A DNA stretch of 64,000 nt from the NCBI RefSeq assembly GCF_021726515.1, contig NZ_JAKKCJ010000004.1, forward strand, positions 62,001-126,000, in the 5' to 3' direction. The translations under genes were made by a program, and so were the position numbers. The notes beneath the pieces are model-generated. The model saw nothing but the letters and a program-made list of their open reading frames with translations. It ran no database searches and was not told the origin of the DNA. Positions 45,192-54,513 of this stretch are shown in pieces. How positions within the stretch are numbered: the first letter of the stretch is position 1; every line of letters starts with the position of its first letter. The DNA comes from Vibrio sp. CK2-1 (lineage in GTDB: Bacteria; Pseudomonadota; Gammaproteobacteria; Enterobacterales; Vibrionaceae).

Positions 45192-47618
45192 ATGGTGGCT
45201 CATATTAATCGCAATTATATTCTGGTCGGTTTGATATTTGGTACTGCTAGTGGTGCATTGTGGCCATCCATGCCGACACTCAATTGGTTGGTGCCGATTG
45301 TAGTACTATTTCTTACTCTTTTCTTCATAAAATATGCTTTCTTCACAAAAGATAGACATTTAACAGAAGATGCTTTCGTTACGAAAAATCGCCATTTTAC
45401 AAAAGGACGCTACTTCAAAACATTTAGCTATTTAGCACAGGGTTTATTGTTGGGTTGCTTTATGGTGATTATTCATGGAAATCATTATCGCCATGTGACA
45501 GAAACACTCTTTTCTCAAGGTACCTCTATAACAACCCAAGCTAAGGTGATCAGTTTTGTCCAGCCAGCGGTGCATGGTAAACAAATGCTCTTATCAATAC
45601 AGCGCATTAATAATATTGATTTACCGAACTACGCACGTCCAACCGTAAAAGCATTTTTTGTTCTACTAGAAGAGAATCAACCGCAACTTGGGGAGTATTG
45701 GCAGTTTCAAATTCAAGTTAAACCCATTATCGGTCAATTAAACGATGCAGGCTTTGATAGCGAGCAATATTATGTCTCTAATAAGTGGCACGGTAAAGCG
45801 GTTATTGAGCCAGAAGAGGGTTTAAATTTTCGAATAAAAACAAGCTATTCCTGGCGCTTATGGTTACACGAAAAAGCGACTGCCTACCTGAATGAATTTG
45901 ACTCAAAAGCCTTTATTGTTGCATTAGCTTTTGGTGATAGAAGCTTGATATCTGATCAGCAATGGCAGCAGTTACGAGATTCTGGCTTGTCACATTTAAT
46001 GGCGATTTCTGGGTTACATATCGGGCTCGCCATGGCTATAGGCTGGAGTGTTGGTCGTACTATTAAATCACTAGTATGTAGCCTAACGGGTTCTTCATCT
46101 CCTATCTTTCTATTGATTCCCTTGTTCATCAGCTTTGCTGTTGCCTTGTTTTATGCTTATTTGGCGGGCTTTGCATTACCAACACAACGGGCTTTGATCA
46201 TGGGCGGACTAGTCTTATTTATGTTGGCAAGCGGTATTCATTGGTCTGTGTGGCAAATCTTGTTGTATAGCTTGTGCTTAATACTTGCCAGTCAGCCGAT
46301 GTCGATTCTGCAAGCAAGTTTCTGGTTATCTTTTGGCGCTATCATCATTATCTACCTATCCCTTTGGTTTTATTTATCTCAGCAAAAGCGCGTTAAGTTT
46401 AATTGGCGGCAAGTGCTGATCGTGCAACTCGGGCTATTTATTGGCTTAGCGTTTCTGACTATTGCCTTTTTTGGTGGCATCAGTTGGGTCTCACCGCTTG
46501 TTAATTTAATAGCGATTCCCTGGGTAAGCCTCGTTGTGGTGCCGGTGATTTTCTTTTGCTTGATGATGACCGCTATTTTTCATGGCAGTTGGTTCTTTAG
46601 TGATAGTTGGTTGTCTAATGACAGCTGGCTTACGCAAATATGGAGACTCGCCGATTTCACATTGCAGCCAATTTTATGGCTACTAGAATTTGTTGAAGGC
46701 GCATGGCTGACGTTGTCGAGTTATTGGGGAGTAGTCAGTGTACTGGTTGCATTTGCGTTGATTGCTTGGAGATTTCGTTTTTATTCAACCTTATATATTA
46801 CCGCGTTGATTGTTTTGTTGTGGCAAGTATTCCCAGCTCAATCTAAACCTGAATGGCAAGTTCAGGTGTTGGATGTAGGACAAGGTTTGGCGGTGCTTAT
46901 CCGAAAAGATCAGCAAAGCGTTTTATATGATACTGGAATGAGTTGGCAGGGCGGCAGTATTGCTAATTCGATTATTGTGCCATTACTGCATAAAAGTGGT
47001 GAGCCGCAGTTATCCGGCCTAGTGATAAGTCATACCGATTTAGATCATGCCGGTGGTCGTGCGGATATTGAATCGGTTTTATCACCGCAATGGAAACGCA
47101 GTAGTGAATATATAGATGGTTATCAAGCATGTATTAAAGGGCAGAAGTGGCAATGGGAGCAACTCAGCTTCGAAGTCGTTTGGCCGCCCAAGCAAGTTAA
47201 GCGCGCATACAACCCTCATTCGTGTGTGATTCAGGTTTCTGATGGACAATTTAATCTACTGCTTACCGGTGACATAGATGCAATATCCGAAATTATACTG
47301 ATGCGAGATAGTCAGTTATCGGAGGTTGATGTTATGACGGTGCCGCATCATGGCAGCGCAACCTCTTCCTTTCCTTCCTTTGTTGAATCTTTAAAACCAA
47401 AAGTAGCGATTGCGTCATTGGCGCTGAATAATCAATGGGGATTACCCAGCCAAGATGTCAAAAGGCGTTATCAGGAAAATGCTATTCAATGGATGGATAC
47501 CGCGCATGGCGGACAAATAACCATTTCAATTTATACCAATGGCTGGTTAATTGAACAAAAGAGGCTAAACCAATATCAGCCATGGTATAGGCAGATTGTG
47601 CGTAAAGGGTTAGAATGA
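45192..47618 (+). CDS. comEC: DNA internalisation protein ComEC/Rec2
   Basis: 808 residues. N-terminal membrane segments, a Competence domain (about residues 230-500, LSHLMAISGLHIGLAMAIG), and a C-terminal metallo-beta-lactamase-like domain (LDVGQGLAVLIR, ISHTDLDHAGG, VPHHGSATSS). It forms the channel bringing single-stranded DNA across the inner membrane in natural transformation. No clear ribosome site precedes the ATG. Two short internal repeats are seen (see findings). The motifs look complete, so it is probably functional. Confidence 0.93.
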   Translation: MVAHINRNYILVGLIFGTASGALWPSMPTLNWLVPIVVLFLTLFFIKYAFFTKDRHLTEDAFVTKNRHFTKGRYFKTFSYLAQGLLLGCFMVIIHGNHYRHVTETLFSQGTSITTQAKVISFVQPAVHGKQMLLSIQRINNIDLPNYARPTVKAFFVLLEENQPQLGEYWQFQIQVKPIIGQLNDAGFDSEQYYVSNKWHGKAVIEPEEGLNFRIKTSYSWRLWLHEKATAYLNEFDSKAFIVALAFGDRSLISDQQWQQLRDSGLSHLMAISGLHIGLAMAIGWSVGRTIKSLVCSLTGSSSPIFLLIPLFISFAVALFYAYLAGFALPTQRALIMGGLVLFMLASGIHWSVWQILLYSLCLILASQPMSILQASFWLSFGAIIIIYLSLWFYLSQQKRVKFNWRQVLIVQLGLFIGLAFLTIAFFGGISWVSPLVNLIAIPWVSLVVVPVIFFCLMMTAIFHGSWFFSDSWLSNDSWLTQIWRLADFTLQPILWLLEFVEGAWLTLSSYWGVVSVLVAFALIAWRFRFYSTLYITALIVLLWQVFPAQSKPEWQVQVLDVGQGLAVLIRKDQQSVLYDTGMSWQGGSIANSIIVPLLHKSGEPQLSGLVISHTDLDHAGGRADIESVLSPQWKRSSEYIDGYQACIKGQKWQWEQLSFEVVWPPKQVKRAYNPHSCVIQVSDGQFNLLLTGDIDAISEIILMRDSQLSEVDVMTVPHHGSATSSFPSFVESLKPKVAIASLALNNQWGLPSQDVKRRYQENAIQWMDTAHGGQITISIYTNGWLIEQKRLNQYQPWYRQIVRKGLE

Positions 47619-47649
47619 ATAGAATTGTCTAAATCAAAATGAAGTGTAT

Positions 47650-49434
47650 ATGACTCAACCAAAAGACATCGTGTCAGAAAATCAGATGGCGTCAGAAAAA
47701 GACGAAACCACATTTCAGACCTTTAAAAAATTATGGCCAATGATCAGTATTTATAAAGCTGGTTTATTTGTGGCTACTATTGCTTTAATTATTAATGCGG
47801 CTAGTGATACTTATATGGTATCGCTATTAAAACCATTGTTGGATGAAGGTTTTGGCTCTACTGATTCAAATTTCTTAAAAGTCCTACCTTTCATTGTTTT
47901 AGGCATGATGGTAGTGCGTGGTTTAAGTGGCTTTGTTTCCACTTATTGCTTGAGCTGGGTATCGGGCAATGTGGTCATGGAAATGCGCCGCAAGTTGTTT
48001 AACCACTTCATGAAAATGCCAGTGAGCTACTTTGATAAAGAATCTACTGGTTCACTGCTATCTCGTATTACCTATGATTCAGAACAAGTTGCCTCAGCCA
48101 CTAGTAAAGCCTTGGTTAGTATTGTTCGCGAAGGTGCAAGCATCATCGGTTTGTTATTCTTGATGTTTTATAACAGCTGGCAGCTTTCTCTAGTATTGAT
48201 TGCGGTGGCACCTGTAGTGGCGATTGCGATTCGAGTAGTATCAAAGCGTTTCCGTCGCATCAGTAAAAACATGCAAGACATGATGGGTAACGTAACCTCA
48301 TCGGCAGAACAAATGCTAAAAGGGCACAAAGTCGTATTGAGCTACGGTGGTCAGCACGTTGAGAAAAAACGTTTTGACTCAGTAAGTAATAAAATGCGTC
48401 AACAATCGATGAAAATGGTGTCTGCTCAAGCCGCTGCAAACCCAATCGTTCAGTTGATTGCGTCGAGTGCGTTAGTGGTGGTGTTGTATTTAGCGAGCAT
48501 TGATTCAATTAAAGAGCAACTGACTCCAGGTACTTTCACGGTAATCTTCTCAGCGATGTTCGCTATGATGAAACCATTGAAATCATTGACTAACGTAACC
48601 TCTGATTTCCAAAAAGGTATGGCTGCTTGTCAGACACTATTTGGCATTATTGAACTGCCATCAGAAATTGATACCGGCGATAAAGAAGTTGAAAAAGTGA
48701 AAGGTAATCTTGCGGTTAAAGACGTTACCTTTACCTACCCGACTAAAGATGCGCCAGCGTTACGCAATGTATCCTTTGATGTCCCTGCGGGTAAAACCGT
48801 CGCACTAGTAGGGCGTTCAGGTTCCGGTAAAAGTACCATTGCTAACTTATTCACGCGTTTTTACGATATCGACTCTGGTGAGATCCAATTAGATAACAAT
48901 GATATTCGTGAATATACCTTATCGAACCTGCGCACTCACTTTGCCATCGTGTCGCAAAACGTCCATCTATTTAACGATACTATTGCCAACAATATTGCCT
49001 ATGCCGCGCAAGAGCGTTACAGCTTTGAGCAGATTAAACGTGCCGCTGATTTAGCCTACGCGACCGATTTCATTGAAAACATGGATAACGGTTTTGATAC
49101 TATGATCGGTGAAAATGGCGTTAACCTATCAGGTGGCCAACGTCAGCGTTTAGCAATTGCTCGTGCCTTGTTACGTGATGCACCGGTGTTAATTCTGGAT
49201 GAGGCAACCTCTGCATTAGATACTGAATCAGAACGTGCCATTCAAGCAGCGTTAGATGAGCTGCAAAAGAACAAAACCGTGATCGTGATTGCGCACCGTT
49301 TATCGACCATTGAAAATGCCGATGAAATCTTGGTTGTCGATGAAGGTGAAATTGTCGAGCGCGGCAACCATGCATCGTTAATTGAAAAAGATGGTGCTTA
49401 TGCTCAGCTTCACCGTATTCAATTTGGTGAATAA
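47650..49434 (+). CDS. msbA: lipid A export ATP-binding/permease protein MsbA
   Basis: 594 residues. Six membrane segments, then an ABC domain with Walker [10 protein letters not shown], signature LSGGQRQR, Walker [14 protein letters not shown]. It flips core-lipid A across the inner membrane. The start at 47650 (MTQPKD) is used; a GTG six bases upstream is possible. It is followed by lpxK as in most gammaproteobacteria. Confidence 0.95.
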   Translation: MTQPKDIVSENQMASEKDETTFQTFKKLWPMISIYKAGLFVATIALIINAASDTYMVSLLKPLLDEGFGSTDSNFLKVLPFIVLGMMVVRGLSGFVSTYCLSWVSGNVVMEMRRKLFNHFMKMPVSYFDKESTGSLLSRITYDSEQVASATSKALVSIVREGASIIGLLFLMFYNSWQLSLVLIAVAPVVAIAIRVVSKRFRRISKNMQDMMGNVTSSAEQMLKGHKVVLSYGGQHVEKKRFDSVSNKMRQQSMKMVSAQAAANPIVQLIASSALVVVLYLASIDSIKEQLTPGTFTVIFSAMFAMMKPLKSLTNVTSDFQKGMAACQTLFGIIELPSEIDTGDKEVEKVKGNLAVKDVTFTYPTKDAPALRNVSFDVPAGKTVALVGRSGSGKSTIANLFTRFYDIDSGEIQLDNNDIREYTLSNLRTHFAIVSQNVHLFNDTIANNIAYAAQERYSFEQIKRAADLAYATDFIENMDNGFDTMIGENGVNLSGGQRQRLAIARALLRDAPVLILDEATSALDTESERAIQAALDELQKNKTVIVIAHRLSTIENADEILVVDEGEIVERGNHASLIEKDGAYAQLHRIQFGE

Positions 49435-49482
49435 TGCATTCTTGTATTGATAGTCAAAACGTTAAATCAGTAGGGTAGAGTG

Positions 49483-50490
49483 ATGGTTGAAAAGATTTGG
49501 TTTCACCGTCACCCACTCGGTTGGCTATTGGCTCCAGTTTTATGGCCGCTAAGCCGACTGTTTAAGCTGATTAGCGGTAAACGTCGCAAGGCTTATGCTT
49601 TAGGTAAAAAGCCAAGTTATCGCGCGCCAGTACCAATTATCGTGGTAGGTAATATTACCGCTGGTGGTAATGGTAAAACGCCAGTGGTGATTTGGTTGGT
49701 GGAAACATTGCAATCTCTTGGTATGAAGCCGGGGGTAGTCTCCCGTGGTTACGGCGGTAAAGCTGAAAACTACCCATTACTAGTAGAATTGGATACTCCG
49801 AGCGCACAATCAGGCGATGAGCCAGCTTTAATTAAACGTCGTACAGGCGCACCAGTTGCCGTCGACCCAGTAAGAAGCCAGGCGGTAAAAGCATTACTAG
49901 AGCAAGATGTTGATATCATTATCACCGATGATGGCTTGCAGCATTACGCACTTAAGCGAGATATCGAATTTGTGGTGATTGATGGCCAACGTCGTTTTGG
50001 GAATCAGCACTACATTCCATTTGGCCCATTGCGTGAAGGGCTAGAGCGTTTAAATGAAGTGGATTTCTTGATAACTAACGGTGGTGCTGCGCAAAATAAT
50101 GAAATTGCCATGACGCTAGAGCCTAGTGAAGCGGTGAATTTAAAAACCGGTGAGAAAATATCGGTGCAGCAACTCCCTAAATTGGTGGCATTTGCTGGTA
50201 TTGGCCATCCGCCTCGTTTTTTCAACACGCTAGAATCATTAGGTGCAGAGGTCGTAAAAACTCAGGCATTCGCCGATCACCAAGCATTTGAACAAGCAGA
50301 ATTACAGCAACTTGCGACTCAAGGTCAGCATTTAATCATGACAGAAAAAGATGCGGTTAAATGTTACCAATTTGCAGAAGAGAACTGGTGGTACTTACCG
50401 GTTTCCGCGCAAATTTCATCGCAAGATAAACAGAATATTATTAAAAAAATCACAGAGGTTAAGAGTCAATATGGATCATCGTCTACTTGA
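49483..50490 (+). CDS. lpxK: tetraacyldisaccharide 4'-kinase LpxK
   Basis: 335 residues. N-terminal membrane-associated segment, then the P-loop [16 protein letters not shown] and [26 protein letters not shown]. It phosphorylates lipid A disaccharide. The ATG at 49483 has AGGG about 7 bases upstream. Its 3' end overlaps ycaR by 20 bases. Confidence 0.95.
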   Translation: MVEKIWFHRHPLGWLLAPVLWPLSRLFKLISGKRRKAYALGKKPSYRAPVPIIVVGNITAGGNGKTPVVIWLVETLQSLGMKPGVVSRGYGGKAENYPLLVELDTPSAQSGDEPALIKRRTGAPVAVDPVRSQAVKALLEQDVDIIITDDGLQHYALKRDIEFVVIDGQRRFGNQHYIPFGPLREGLERLNEVDFLITNGGAAQNNEIAMTLEPSEAVNLKTGEKISVQQLPKLVAFAGIGHPPRFFNTLESLGAEVVKTQAFADHQAFEQAELQQLATQGQHLIMTEKDAVKCYQFAEENWWYLPVSAQISSQDKQNIIKKITEVKSQYGSSST

Positions 50491-50650
50491 AATCGTGGCT
50501 TGCCCAGTCTGCAAAGGTAAAGTGGTACTGGATAACGACAAGCAAGAACTTATTTGTAAGTTTGACCGTTTAGCCTACCCAATTAAAGAAGGCATCCCTA
50601 TTATGCTTGCGGTAGAAGCCCGTCAAATGTCGATGGATGAGGGGCGATAA
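50471..50650 (+). CDS. ycaR: Trm112-like zinc-ribbon protein YcaR
   Basis: 59 residues. Two Cys in CPVCKG plus a later Cys (LICKFD) and the family ending ([16 protein letters not shown]) match UPF0434/Trm112. Only three of four usual zinc Cys are visible. It begins inside the lpxK end and ends at the kdsB start. The role is unknown, but it is conserved in this cluster. Confidence 0.9.
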   Translation: MDHRLLEIVACPVCKGKVVLDNDKQELICKFDRLAYPIKEGIPIMLAVEARQMSMDEGR

Positions 50651-51399
50651 TGTCTTTTACCGTTGTTATTCCATCTCGTTACCAGTCGTCACGTTTACCG
50701 GGTAAACCACTAGCGGATATCGCTGGTAAGCCTATGGTGCAATGGGTGCATCAACAAGCTTTGCAAGCTGGTGCTGAGCGAGTGATTGTTGCCACCGATG
50801 ATCCGCGCATTGAAGCGGTAGTCAAAGGTTTTGGTGGTGAAGTATGTATGACGTCACCAGACCATCAATCTGGCACTGAACGCTTAGCAGAAGTCGTCGA
50901 GAAGATGGGCATCGCCGATGATCACATCATTGTCAACGTGCAAGGAGATGAACCATTAATTCCACCTTCAATCATCAAACAAGTAGCCGAAAACCTAGCC
51001 AATAGCACCGCACCAATGGCAACGCTTGGCGTGAGTATTGATGAACCGGAAGAAGTGTTTAACCCCAATGCAGTAAAAGTCGTGACCGATGAACAAGGTT
51101 ACGCACTCTACTTTAGCCGTGCCTCAATTCCTTGGGATCGCGATGCATGGGCAAAAGAAGATAAAACCATTCGCCAGCCACTTATGCGCCACATCGGCAT
51201 TTATGCCTACCGTGCAGGTTTCATCAATACGTATATTAATTGGCAGCCAAGCGCCCTAGAGCAAATTGAATCTTTAGAGCAACTACGCGTACTTTGGTAC
51301 GGTGAAAAAATTCACGTTGCTCTAGCTAAAGAAGCGCCAGCGGCAGGTGTTGATACTCCAGAAGATTTGGAAGTAGTGCGTAAGATTTTAGGCAAGTAA
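50650..51399 (+). CDS. kdsB: 3-deoxy-manno-octulosonate cytidylyltransferase KdsB
   Basis: 249 residues. The nucleotidyltransferase start [35 protein letters not shown] and GIYAYRAGF are typical. It activates KDO with CTP for LPS core synthesis. Its ATG shares a base with the ycaR stop (TAATG), so translation is coupled. Completes the msbA-lpxK-ycaR-kdsB block. Confidence 0.96.
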   Translation: MSFTVVIPSRYQSSRLPGKPLADIAGKPMVQWVHQQALQAGAERVIVATDDPRIEAVVKGFGGEVCMTSPDHQSGTERLAEVVEKMGIADDHIIVNVQGDEPLIPPSIIKQVAENLANSTAPMATLGVSIDEPEEVFNPNAVKVVTDEQGYALYFSRASIPWDRDAWAKEDKTIRQPLMRHIGIYAYRAGFINTYINWQPSALEQIESLEQLRVLWYGEKIHVALAKEAPAAGVDTPEDLEVVRKILGK

Positions 51400-51424
51400 G
51401 CGCTCTTTAATTAGTATGAAAATG

Positions 51425-51456
51425 AAGCTCAATTCAGCGATGGATTGGGCTTTTCT
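51425..51456 (+). terminator. terminator after kdsB
   Basis: 7-bp stem GCTCAAT / ATTGGGC (one wobble) followed by TTTTCTTATTTTT. Confidence 0.65.
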
Positions 51457-51480
51457 TATTTTTATGCGGTTTACGTTAGT

Positions 51481-51676
51481 GTCACTCTGAACAAGTGAGA
51501 TACGAACGTGATTCAGAATCTCCTAGTACGCATTAATACCTAGTTAAATATCAACGAGCTTTAGGAGATTCCGTATCTTCACTCGCTTCGCTCGTTGTAC
51601 GGAATGACGCCCTAGGGAACTCAATAGTTTCCGTCATTCTGAAAAGCGAGGAACGAGCGTAGTTCAGAATCTCCTT
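51481..51676. repeat. cluster of three related dispersed repeats
   Basis: Two direct copies (51481-51525 and 51632-51676: TCA[CT]TCTGA...TTCAGAATCTCCT) and one inverted copy between them (51563-51609) share a core that recurs with small changes. They fold into long hairpins. Similar sequences are common between Vibrio genes. No coding potential is seen. Confidence 0.65.
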
Positions 51677-51790
51677 TCATCTGTTACTAGCTAATAAATA
51701 CTTAGAACTTGGGGGAACAGTCCGGTGATATAAATTTGATTTCATAAATTAATTTAGATGTTTAGCTTGTTGGGTGGGGAAGTTAGTGGA

Positions 51791-52894
51791 ATGATAGATG
51801 GAAGGACTATAGGGACTTTTCCATTTAGTAAATTGCTAAACGCCATGGAGACAATGGTGAACGAAAAAATAATTAAGACCTTGGCGAGACAGCCAAAACT
51901 TACACCTGATTTAATTCAAACAATATGTAAGAAGAGGGCTAATATTGACGTTCATGTTCGACCGAAGAGCATGGGTAACTGCCGCGGGTTTGAAGTTTCG
52001 TCAGAAGGCTCTATTGTGTATGTAACAGATCGTCCAATTTCATATTACACAAAGAAATATCACCGTGTTACTAATATGCAATCACGCTCAATTGAAATAG
52101 CAACCCCTATGCCACTCTATTTAGGGCAAGGTGACTTAGATAAAGCATTATTTGATATTTACAATTCCAAGAACCCCAAAGAATCTGTAAATAAATGGCT
52201 ACTAGATATTTTTTCAATTGATGTAGCTACGGCCTACTTCAATAAATATCTTTCAGCTAGTAACTGCTTTAAAGAGTATAAAACTATAATTTTTGAAGCT
52301 ATCGAAGCTTTCTATATGGGAATGGATCATATAGCTATAATGTCGCTAATTCCGGTTCTTGAAGCTGGTTTGAGAAATGTTCAAGAAAGCACGTTAAACA
52401 TGAATACTGGTAACGTCAGTGCTAAAGAATTTGAACGTGGTTTGAAACTTCAAATTTTGACATGGGGTAGGCGCTCTGTAGAAAGCTATAGTTGGTATCC
52501 AGGAAAGGGTTACAATACTGAAGTTGAAATTGACTTCTTCACTCAAATTAACCCTCAATGTGATGTAATTAATGCATTTCGGGTCTATTTCAATCAAGTG
52601 TTGTATAAATCTAGTAGTGCTGAATCTCAGGGATTCAATAGACATTTAATCGTTCATTTATTAATGAATAATTTTAATGAGCCATCAAACTTTATACGTA
52701 TATTTCTTGCGCTTACAAATGTAGCGTTCATCGAAAGCTTATATAATCAAGATATTCCATTTATGTGGCAAGGTATAGATGATAAAGATCGAAGTTTAGG
52801 TAATTACATTCGCTCTGTTTCCAAAGAATTTGGTGACCCACGATGCAAGTTGTTGAACAAACTTGGTATTAGTAACTACGATCTAGACGTTTAA
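51791..52894 (+). CDS. uncharacterised accessory protein with possible HEPN motif
   Basis: 367 residues, AT-rich, unlike its neighbours in codon use. No family is recognised with confidence. The C-terminal half is helical; AFYMGMDHIAIMSLIPVLEAGLRN followed by FNRHLIVHLL (Arg284-x4-His289) resembles the pattern of HEPN RNA nucleases and DUF4209-like proteins. Other helices follow (NFIRIFLALTNVAFIESLY). The ATG at 51791 has GGGGAAG 8 bases upstream; the frame is also open to an ATG at 51758. Its stop codon lies inside an attC-like element, as in integron cassettes. Confidence 0.6.
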   Translation: MIDGRTIGTFPFSKLLNAMETMVNEKIIKTLARQPKLTPDLIQTICKKRANIDVHVRPKSMGNCRGFEVSSEGSIVYVTDRPISYYTKKYHRVTNMQSRSIEIATPMPLYLGQGDLDKALFDIYNSKNPKESVNKWLLDIFSIDVATAYFNKYLSASNCFKEYKTIIFEAIEAFYMGMDHIAIMSLIPVLEAGLRNVQESTLNMNTGNVSAKEFERGLKLQILTWGRRSVESYSWYPGKGYNTEVEIDFFTQINPQCDVINAFRVYFNQVLYKSSSAESQGFNRHLIVHLLMNNFNEPSNFIRIFLALTNVAFIESLYNQDIPFMWQGIDDKDRSLGNYIRSVSKEFGDPRCKLLNKLGISNYDLDV

Positions 52895-53015
52895 CAAAGA
52901 GTTATGAGTGATTCCCAATGGATAATATTTTTATTTCATCATTGAATTTCGCGTTTACGGTGTAATGGTTTAGCTTACGTGGTAGCGTTGCTCACCGCTT
53001 AATAGGGCGTTATCA
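52889..53015 (+). repeat. attC-like integron recombination site (VCR-type), decayed
   Basis: 127 bases, close to the usual length of Vibrio superintegron repeats. It starts with GTTTAAC, which fits the attC core RYYYAAC, and overlaps the stop codon of the gene before it. It ends with GCGTTGCTCACC...GGGCGTTAT, the common right end of Vibrio attC sites. The left half (AACAAAGAGTTATGAGTGA) pairs imperfectly with the right half. The interior TTTACGGTGTAATGGTTTAG also recalls VCR-like sites. The right core (GTTATCA) deviates from consensus. Confidence 0.6.
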
Positions 53016-53055
53016 ACCAAGTTTAACTTCCTAATTGTTATTATAGGGCGGACTA

Positions 53056-53285
53056 TTACTTCAGATGATTTTGAGGCAGTTGTGATTGATTAAGAATGGC
53101 AACGATCAAGATAAAACCACCTTCTTTGGTAAAGTAGGCAGTGTGCTTGCCAATTGGAAAGTAGAAACCACCTGGGTAGGTTGTTTCTGTAGTTATTCCA
53201 TTGTAATTCGGAAAGTTTGTAACGGTGTAGTTTTTGATTTACGCAAATGGCTTTGTGCCAATGTACTTAACCTATATTTGTTCAT
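53056..53285 (-). pseudogene. ParE/RelE-type toxin remnant, frameshifted and internally deleted
   Basis: The minus strand opens with MNKYRLSTLAQSHLRK, a ParE-like start. After a frameshift come IKNYTV and, in another frame, LSELQWNNYRNNL, and then GGFYFPIGKHTAYFTKEG followed by ILNQSQLPQNHLK and a stop. The order matches a ParE-family toxin, but the fragments need at least two frame changes and about 60 bases of the middle are missing. The piece is 230 bases; a full gene would be about 290. The start lies 14 bases after the antitoxin stop, as expected for the second gene of a TA operon. Confidence 0.7.
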
Positions 53286-53299
53286 TTGCATATTTTAGG

Positions 53300-53548
53300 T
53301 TACAGACCCTTCAAGAATGTTTCGCCATCAACCACATTACCCTGCGTGAGGTCTTCTTTTGAAGCATCAAAACAGTGTTTTATGTAATTTGCTTTCATTG
53401 CTTCAAATTCTTCGTAGTCTTTAATGGACATAACAACGACAGCATCTTTGCTGTTTTTGCTAATTTTAATAGGCTCTCGTTGAGCATTTAGAAGTAGTTC
53501 GCCAAAGTTACGTTTAGCGTCATTCGCAGTTAATGTGTGCATGTTCAA
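53300..53548 (-). CDS. Phd/YefM-family antitoxin
   Basis: 82 residues. The N-terminal Phd/YefM DNA-binding fold is clear (MHTLTANDAKRNFGELLLNAQREPIKISKNSKDAVVVMS); the C-terminal tail would wrap the toxin. It is complete. The downstream toxin is broken, so this is an orphan antitoxin with a remnant partner. GGA lies 9 bases before the first ATG; an ATG two codons later is possible. Confidence 0.88.
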   Translation of the reverse strand: MNMHTLTANDAKRNFGELLLNAQREPIKISKNSKDAVVVMSIKDYEEFEAMKANYIKHCFDASKEDLTQGNVVDGETFLKGL

Positions 53549-53680
53549 ATTCCAAGCTTGGGTTATCAGTAAAAGTATAATTGTTTGTGCGAAATGCTCA
53601 ATGTGATTAAATCGTGCGATTTGTGTGAAGTTAACTACAAGAGTGACTTTAAACCTTTTCCTTATTAAGGAGGCTCCCCC

Positions 53681-54490
53681 GTGGATTTAGAAATTTACCA
53701 AGTCGATTCATTCAGCACTCAAGCATTCAAAGGCAATCCGGCTGGTGTTTGTATCAGTGAGGATGGGTTAAGTGAGTCATTAATGTTGTCTATTGCTGAA
53801 GAAATGGCGGTATCGGAAACGGCCTTTTTATCGCTTAATGATATGAGATTAAGATGGTTTACGCCCAAAGCTGAAGTGAAGTTGTGTGGACATGGCACGC
53901 TGGCGGTAGCTCACGTTTTAAAACAAAAAGGGCAAGTTAAGGTTGGAGATAGCGTTAATTTTGTAACCTTATCGGGCACTTTAACCGCCCAAATTAATCA
54001 AGAGACTATAGAGCTTGATTTTCCATCACCAACCATTGAATTCGATATTTACCAATCTGCAGAGTTATTAGAACATTTGGGTATCCCAAAAGATGACGTG
54101 ATAGCGTTTGGTGAGTTTGATTCAAAAGTCTTTATTGAAATTTTCAGCGAAGAAACGCTATTAAATCTTACGCCAAATTTTGATGCTCTAAAGCAAATTA
54201 ATGGGCGTGGTGTGTTGGTAACTACGCGTTCAACCAATGACGAGTTGGATTTCATTTCACGCTATTTTGCACCTTGGGTTGGAGTAAATGAAGATCCGGT
54301 TACTGGCTCTGCGCATTGTGCTCTAACGGTCTACTGGGCGGATAAGTTGGGTAAAACAAAGTTCAAAGCCTTTCAAGCATCCGCGCGAGGAGGGTATGTA
54401 GATACTGAATTGCTGCCGAATGGCCGTACTAAACTAGTCGGTTCAGCCATTACAGTGATTAAAGGAGTAATGCACGTACCACAGGGGTAA
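53681..54490 (+). CDS. PhzF-family isomerase-like protein
   Basis: 269 residues. Two related half-domains with the motifs VDSFSTQAFKGNPAGVC, SETAF (catalytic Glu), FTPKAEVKLCGHGTLA and the C-terminal EDPVTGSAHCALTVYW. It belongs to the PhzF/diaminopimelate epimerase-like fold. Its reaction is not known outside phenazine synthesis. The GTG start at 53681 has AAGGAGG upstream. Single gene, with no phenazine operon around it. Confidence 0.9.
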   Translation: MDLEIYQVDSFSTQAFKGNPAGVCISEDGLSESLMLSIAEEMAVSETAFLSLNDMRLRWFTPKAEVKLCGHGTLAVAHVLKQKGQVKVGDSVNFVTLSGTLTAQINQETIELDFPSPTIEFDIYQSAELLEHLGIPKDDVIAFGEFDSKVFIEIFSEETLLNLTPNFDALKQINGRGVLVTTRSTNDELDFISRYFAPWVGVNEDPVTGSAHCALTVYWADKLGKTKFKAFQASARGGYVDTELLPNGRTKLVGSAITVIKGVMHVPQG

Positions 54491-54513
54491 TATAATTTAG
54501 CACCTTAAATCGT

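Noticed and set aside
53086..53298. Plus-strand open frame of 70 residues
   Set aside because: It is the complement of the toxin remnant on the minus strand, with no ribosome site and low-complexity ending.
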